Shown piece by piece: positions 61,201 through 64,000 of a stretch of 64,000 nucleotides of DNA. The notes under the pieces were generated by a model. It ran no database searches. It was given only the letters and a program-made list of their open reading frames with translations, and was not told where the DNA came from. The stretch's first letter is position 1; every line of letters starts with the position of its first letter. This stretch comes from Bradyrhizobium sp. CCBAU 51627 (GTDB lineage Bacteria; Pseudomonadota; Alphaproteobacteria; Rhizobiales; Xanthobacteraceae), in NCBI RefSeq assembly GCF_028128765.1, contig NZ_LBJG01000022.1:1-64000 (forward strand), read 5' to 3'. The position numbers were made by a program, and so were the translations under genes.

Positions 61201-61243
61201 GGACGCGCTTGGATATCCCGTGCTTCGCAGACCTGTCTAACAT
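58205..61243 (-). CDS. LuxR-type response regulator fused to a long beta/low-complexity extension
   Basis: A 1012-residue chimeric protein. Residues ~14-130 are a receiver domain ([18 protein letters not shown]; possible phospho-Asp in LVADTLP). Residues ~165-222 are a LuxR helix-turn-helix ([40 protein letters not shown]). A hydrophobic stretch at 227-244 ([13 protein letters not shown]) and a second at ~372-387 ([16 protein letters not shown]) follow. Residues ~509-591 look like a beta domain otherwise found in secreted repeat proteins ([36 protein letters not shown]). The last ~300 residues are Ala/Ser/Glu/His-rich and include a tandem repeat. The start follows GAGG. No stop codon separates the two parts, so a fusion or a membrane-anchored regulator is the reading. 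Confidence 0.8.
   Translation of the reverse strand: [1012 protein letters not shown]
58539..58985. repeat. Imperfect tandem repeat, period 255 bp, inside the 1012-residue gene
   Basis: Two copies of about 190 bp begin at 58539 and 58794. They are highly similar at the DNA level, encode [18 protein letters not shown] or [18 protein letters not shown] followed by [12 protein letters not shown] and [14 protein letters not shown], and are separated by a less similar spacer. The period is 85 codons, so the frame is kept. Confidence 0.75.
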
Positions 61244-61402
61244 GGACTCTGCCTCGGGACCGGCCGCCGATGCGCTTCCGCATGTGGCCGAGGTCGCGTG
61301 AGGTATTAGAGAACAACTAATTCAAGAAATAAAGAGAGTTAGGGACTTGTTCGACTTGAAATTGTGTTGTTTTTGAATACTCTTTAGGTAAGAAACTGTC
61401 GT

Positions 61403-61741
61403 TTGACCCGATGGCCGTTGCGATTGGTTGGCTTAAATGCCTACCGCGCGAGCGATATCGAAGCCAACTTGGACATGTTTGCCGAAGAGGCCGTGGTTCG
61501 CTGCGGCTGCTGTGACGGGCGCGTCAAATCCATTATCAGCCGCGAGGCACTTCGTCCCGATTGGGTCGATCGCTTTCGGGGATCATCTGGCAATCACGTT
61601 GCACGATCTCAATCCTTGGCACGGCGGCATCATTATCTCGTGCGTCACTCGTACCGGTCTCATGAGCACGTTTTTGCGTTCGACGTCGCCGGAAGATCCA
61701 AGGAGCTTGACTGCAATCCCTCACACCAGGCCGCCGCATGA
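61403..61741 (+). pseudogene. Probable frameshifted NTF2-like gene
   Basis: One frame reads YRASDIEANLDMFAEEAVVRCGC and REALRPDWVDRF, which looks like an NTF2/SnoaL-type protein. The expected next part appears in the next frame (FGDHLAITLHDLNPWHGGIIISC). The ending returns to the first frame (AFDVAGRSKELDCNPS). Two compensating indels, the second in a T-run near 61672-61676, would explain this. No intact gene of that type is left. Confidence 0.4.
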
Positions 61742-61908
61742 TCCAGCAGCAGTGTGCGACGTCCTTGCCTTGCGGTGCCAGAGCGCGCCTCGCAGTTGGT
61801 GGGCCCGTGGCAGACCAAAGCGGGTCTCGTGCGACGATTTTCATGGTAGCACGCATGCGACTGGAGGATTTGGGCGCGTATCATCAGGTGTGGTTGATAA
61901 GCGCTGGA

Positions 61909-63531
61909 TCACATGGCCATGTCCGTCTCGGTCAACCGCTCTCGCTTAGGCTCCGGAATCTCTGTCATCGTTGCTTCCGTGAGCAGCAAGATGCTCGCCA
62001 CCGAAACTGCGTTTTCGAGGGCGGTTCGAACCACCTTGACGGGGTCCACGATCCCAGCCGCAACCAGATCGACATATTCCTTGCGTGCGGCGTCGAACCC
62101 GGTGTTGTCCCGGCTCGCCAGCATGCGGGCAACGACCACGCCGCCGTCCGTGGCGGAGTTTTCGGCAATCTGGCGCGCTGGCGCCTCAAGTGCGCGCTTG
62201 AGGATCTGGACGCCGGTTCTTTCGTCGCCCTCGCAGTGCTCTTCTTCCTGGCCGACCTTCTCGATGCAACGGAGCAACGCCAATCCGCCACCGGGCACAA
62301 TGCCCTCCGCGACGGCTGCTTTGGTCGAGCTGATGGCGTCGTCAAGCGCTTCCTTCTTTGCCTTCATTTCAGTTTCCGTCGGAGCGCCGACGCGGATGAC
62401 GGCGACGCCGCCGGAAAGCTTGGCCAGTCTTTCCTGGAGCTTCTCCCGGTCATAGTCGCTTTTCGTCTTCTCGATCTCCCGGCGGATCTGTTGCACCCGC
62501 GCCTCAATGCGGCTCTTGTCGCCACCGCCACCGATCAAGGTCGTGTTCTCGGTGTCGGCGACCGCGCGTGCGGCGCGGCCGAGCTGGGCAAGGCCCGCAT
62601 TTTCGAGCTTTAGGCCGATGTCGTCCGAAATCACCTGCGCACCTGTCAGGATCGCGATGTCCTCCAGCATTGCCTTGCGGCGATCGCCAAAGCCCGGTGC
62701 TTTTACTGCGCATGCTTTGAGAATACCTCGCAGCCTGTTGACGATCAGGGTGGCCAGGGCCTCTCCTTCGATGTCCTCGGCGATGATCAACAATGGACGT
62801 CCTGACTTCGCGACCTGTTCGAGCAAGTCGACCACATCACGCAACGCTCCGATCTTGTGATCGCAAAGCAGGACATACGGATCCTCGAGCACGGCCTCCA
62901 TCCGCTCAGCGTCCGTGACGAAATAAGGCGAGAGAAAGCCGCGATCGAATTTCAGCCCCTGCACTATGTCGAGCGCCGTTTCCGTGGTCTTGGATTCCTC
63001 GACCGAAATGACACCGTCGCCGCCGACTTTCTCCAGTGCCTCCGCCACAAGGCCCCCGATCGAAGCGTCGTTATGGGCTGAAATCGCCGCGACCTGCGCC
63101 TTCTCTGCCTGTGCCTTCACCGGCCGCGAACTCGCACGCAGTGCGTCAATGGCCGCTCGCGCCGCACGATCGAGGCCGCGCTTGAGATCGATCGCGCTTG
63201 CGCCGGCAACGACGTTGCGAACGCCTTCGGCGAGAATGGCGTGGGCCAGGATCGTCGCGGTGCTGGTGCCGTCGCCGACGACATCGCCGGTCCGTTCGGC
63301 CGCCTGCCTGAGCACCTGCGCACCCAGGTTCTCCTCGGGATCCTTCAGATCGAATTCCTTGGCAATGGTGACGCCGTCATTACAGACGATCGGCGTACCC
63401 CAGCCCTTCTGGATCAGAACGGATTTGGATTTTGGCCCCAGCGTCACCCGCACAGCGTCAGCCAGAAGGGTTGCCCCGCGCAGAACCTTTTCGCGCGCGG
63501 CAGAGTGAAACAGAACCTGCTTGTGGGGCAT
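61909..63531 (-). CDS. groEL: Chaperonin GroEL (60 kDa), stand-alone copy
   Basis: A 540-residue chaperonin with the ATP-binding elements [17 protein letters not shown] and [12 protein letters not shown] (Asp87), the apical-domain stretch [14 protein letters not shown] and the C-terminal [12 protein letters not shown]. It folds proteins in the cytoplasm with a GroES lid. It differs from housekeeping copies: no groES gene precedes it, and the C-terminus ends in a charged tail ([12 protein letters not shown]) instead of the usual Gly-Gly-Met repeats. The ATG at 63531 follows GGAG. A FixK/FNR-type box ends 56 bases upstream. Confidence 0.95.
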   Translation of the reverse strand: MPHKQVLFHSAAREKVLRGATLLADAVRVTLGPKSKSVLIQKGWGTPIVCNDGVTIAKEFDLKDPEENLGAQVLRQAAERTGDVVGDGTSTATILAHAILAEGVRNVVAGASAIDLKRGLDRAARAAIDALRASSRPVKAQAEKAQVAAISAHNDASIGGLVAEALEKVGGDGVISVEESKTTETALDIVQGLKFDRGFLSPYFVTDAERMEAVLEDPYVLLCDHKIGALRDVVDLLEQVAKSGRPLLIIAEDIEGEALATLIVNRLRGILKACAVKAPGFGDRRKAMLEDIAILTGAQVISDDIGLKLENAGLAQLGRAARAVADTENTTLIGGGGDKSRIEARVQQIRREIEKTKSDYDREKLQERLAKLSGGVAVIRVGAPTETEMKAKKEALDDAISSTKAAVAEGIVPGGGLALLRCIEKVGQEEEHCEGDERTGVQILKRALEAPARQIAENSATDGGVVVARMLASRDNTGFDAARKEYVDLVAAGIVDPVKVVRTALENAVSVASILLLTEATMTEIPEPKRERLTETDMAM

Positions 63532-63587
63532 GTCGATCTCCGCTCGCCTGGGTACCGGCAGAATATAAGGACCCAATGCAGCGGACA

Positions 63588-63601
63588 TTGATTTTGCTCA
63601 A
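63588..63601. promoter_or_regulatory. FixK/FNR-type box between groEL and the GH4 gene
   Basis: TTGATTTTGCTCAA fits TTGA-N6-TCAA. It is 56 bases before the groEL start on the minus strand and 52 bases before the GH4 start on the plus strand. Confidence 0.6.
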
Positions 63602-63653
63602 GATCAGCTTTGGACAAGAACGCATGCTGGCCAAGAAATACCGGAGCATTGAG

Positions 63654-64000
63654 ATGCGCTCGAAGAGCAAGATCGTGTTTCTGGGCGCCAGCAGCGCGGC
63701 GTTTGGCATGAGCATGTTTCGCGACCTGTTTTCAACGTCCGATCTTGCGGGCAGCGAGTTGATCCTGGTGGGCAGAAACATCGAGCGGCTTGATCGCTCG
63801 CTGCGCCTGGCGCAGTTGCTCAATGAGAAGACCGGGGCGGGGTTGAGGATCGAATCGACGACGGACTGGCGCGCGGCGCTGGACGGCGCGGAATTCGTTG
63901 TTCATTCGACAGCGATCGATCGCAACCGACTGTGGCGCTTTGATTTCGAAGTGCCGCGCAAATACGGGATTCGCCACACGCTCGGCGAAAATGGCGGGCC
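63654..64000 (+). CDS. Glycoside hydrolase family 4 enzyme, N-terminal part (3' end outside window)
   Basis: The frame is open at the right edge, giving 115 residues. It begins MRSKSKIVFLGASSAAFGMSMF, a Rossmann-type NAD-binding opening. DWRAALDGAEFVVHSTAIDRNRLWRFDFEVPRKYGI and HTLGENGG follow, as in family 4 alpha-glucosidases and alpha-galactosidases. These enzymes need NAD+ and a divalent metal. GGAG precedes the ATG. The sugar specificity cannot be told from this part. Confidence 0.8.
   Translation, partial: MRSKSKIVFLGASSAAFGMSMFRDLFSTSDLAGSELILVGRNIERLDRSLRLAQLLNEKTGAGLRIESTTDWRAALDGAEFVVHSTAIDRNRLWRFDFEVPRKYGIRHTLGENGG

Noticed and set aside
61738..62613. A 291-codon plus-strand frame running into the groEL gene
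   Set aside because: It lies opposite conserved GroEL sequence and shows no motif of its own.
1..64000. CRISPR arrays, tRNA or rRNA genes, insertion sequences, phage genes
   Set aside because: I saw no regularly spaced repeats, transposase or integrase motifs, or tRNA-like cloverleafs. The S74-like domain is the only phage-related feature and it is part of a cellular operon.

Overview
The window looks like the chromosome of a Bradyrhizobium/Rhodopseudomonas-type alphaproteobacterium (Nitrobacteraceae). The reasons are the high G+C content, the many proteins typical of that family (small exported Tyr/Arg-rich proteins, an IalB-like protein, DUF6894 remnants, FixJ- and FixK-type regulators) and the recurring FixK/FNR-type promoter sites. 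I saw no tRNA, rRNA, transposase or CRISPR array. Family names come from recognition of sequence motifs, not from database searches.

Layout. (1) 0-9.7 kb: a type I secretion locus. It holds the C-terminal end of a large RTX adhesin, a LapG-like periplasmic cysteine protease, the HlyD-type adaptor, the ABC exporter with a degenerate C39-like domain, and a TolC-type outer membrane channel. (2) 10.4-13.7 kb: a LysR regulator divergent from a small detoxification-type cluster (Asp-nucleophile alpha/beta hydrolase, FMN azoreductase, NTF2-like protein). (3) 13.8-54.8 kb: a long, densely packed island of stress and anaerobic-survival genes. It includes DUF1622 and DUF2254 membrane proteins, an AI-2E-type permease, and a DUF3141-Pta-AckA-FabI operon. 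It also includes a CoA-transferase/MaoC operon, several alpha/beta hydrolases, a small K+ channel, two FixK-like regulators, FixJ-like response regulators, and two AspT-type transporters. The rest is a SulP transporter, a large PLP decarboxylase, PPK2, an HlyD-like protein, a sensor kinase, and DUF3300 and DUF2950 exported proteins. (4) 54.8-61.9 kb: a loosely packed, partly decayed stretch with two LuxR-type response regulators, one of them fused to about 790 extra residues, and at least three apparent pseudogene remnants. (5) 61.9-64 kb: a stand-alone GroEL and the start of a glycoside hydrolase family 4 gene.

The main unifying observation is regulatory. Ten copies of TTGA-N6-TCAA, plus one near-match, lie in promoter regions between 14.3 and 63.6 kb, mostly 52-65 bases before a start codon. 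Both Crp/Fnr-family proteins encoded inside the island carry the ExxSR recognition helix (ETVSR) that reads such sites, and neither has the FNR cysteine cluster. The island therefore reads as one FixK/FNR-controlled low-oxygen survival regulon. Its parts would cover acetyl-phosphate/acetate energy metabolism, acyl-CoA handling, amino-acid decarboxylation coupled to exchange, polyphosphate metabolism, ion channels, envelope proteins and a spare chaperonin. The regulon is inference; the sites and the gene order are seen directly.
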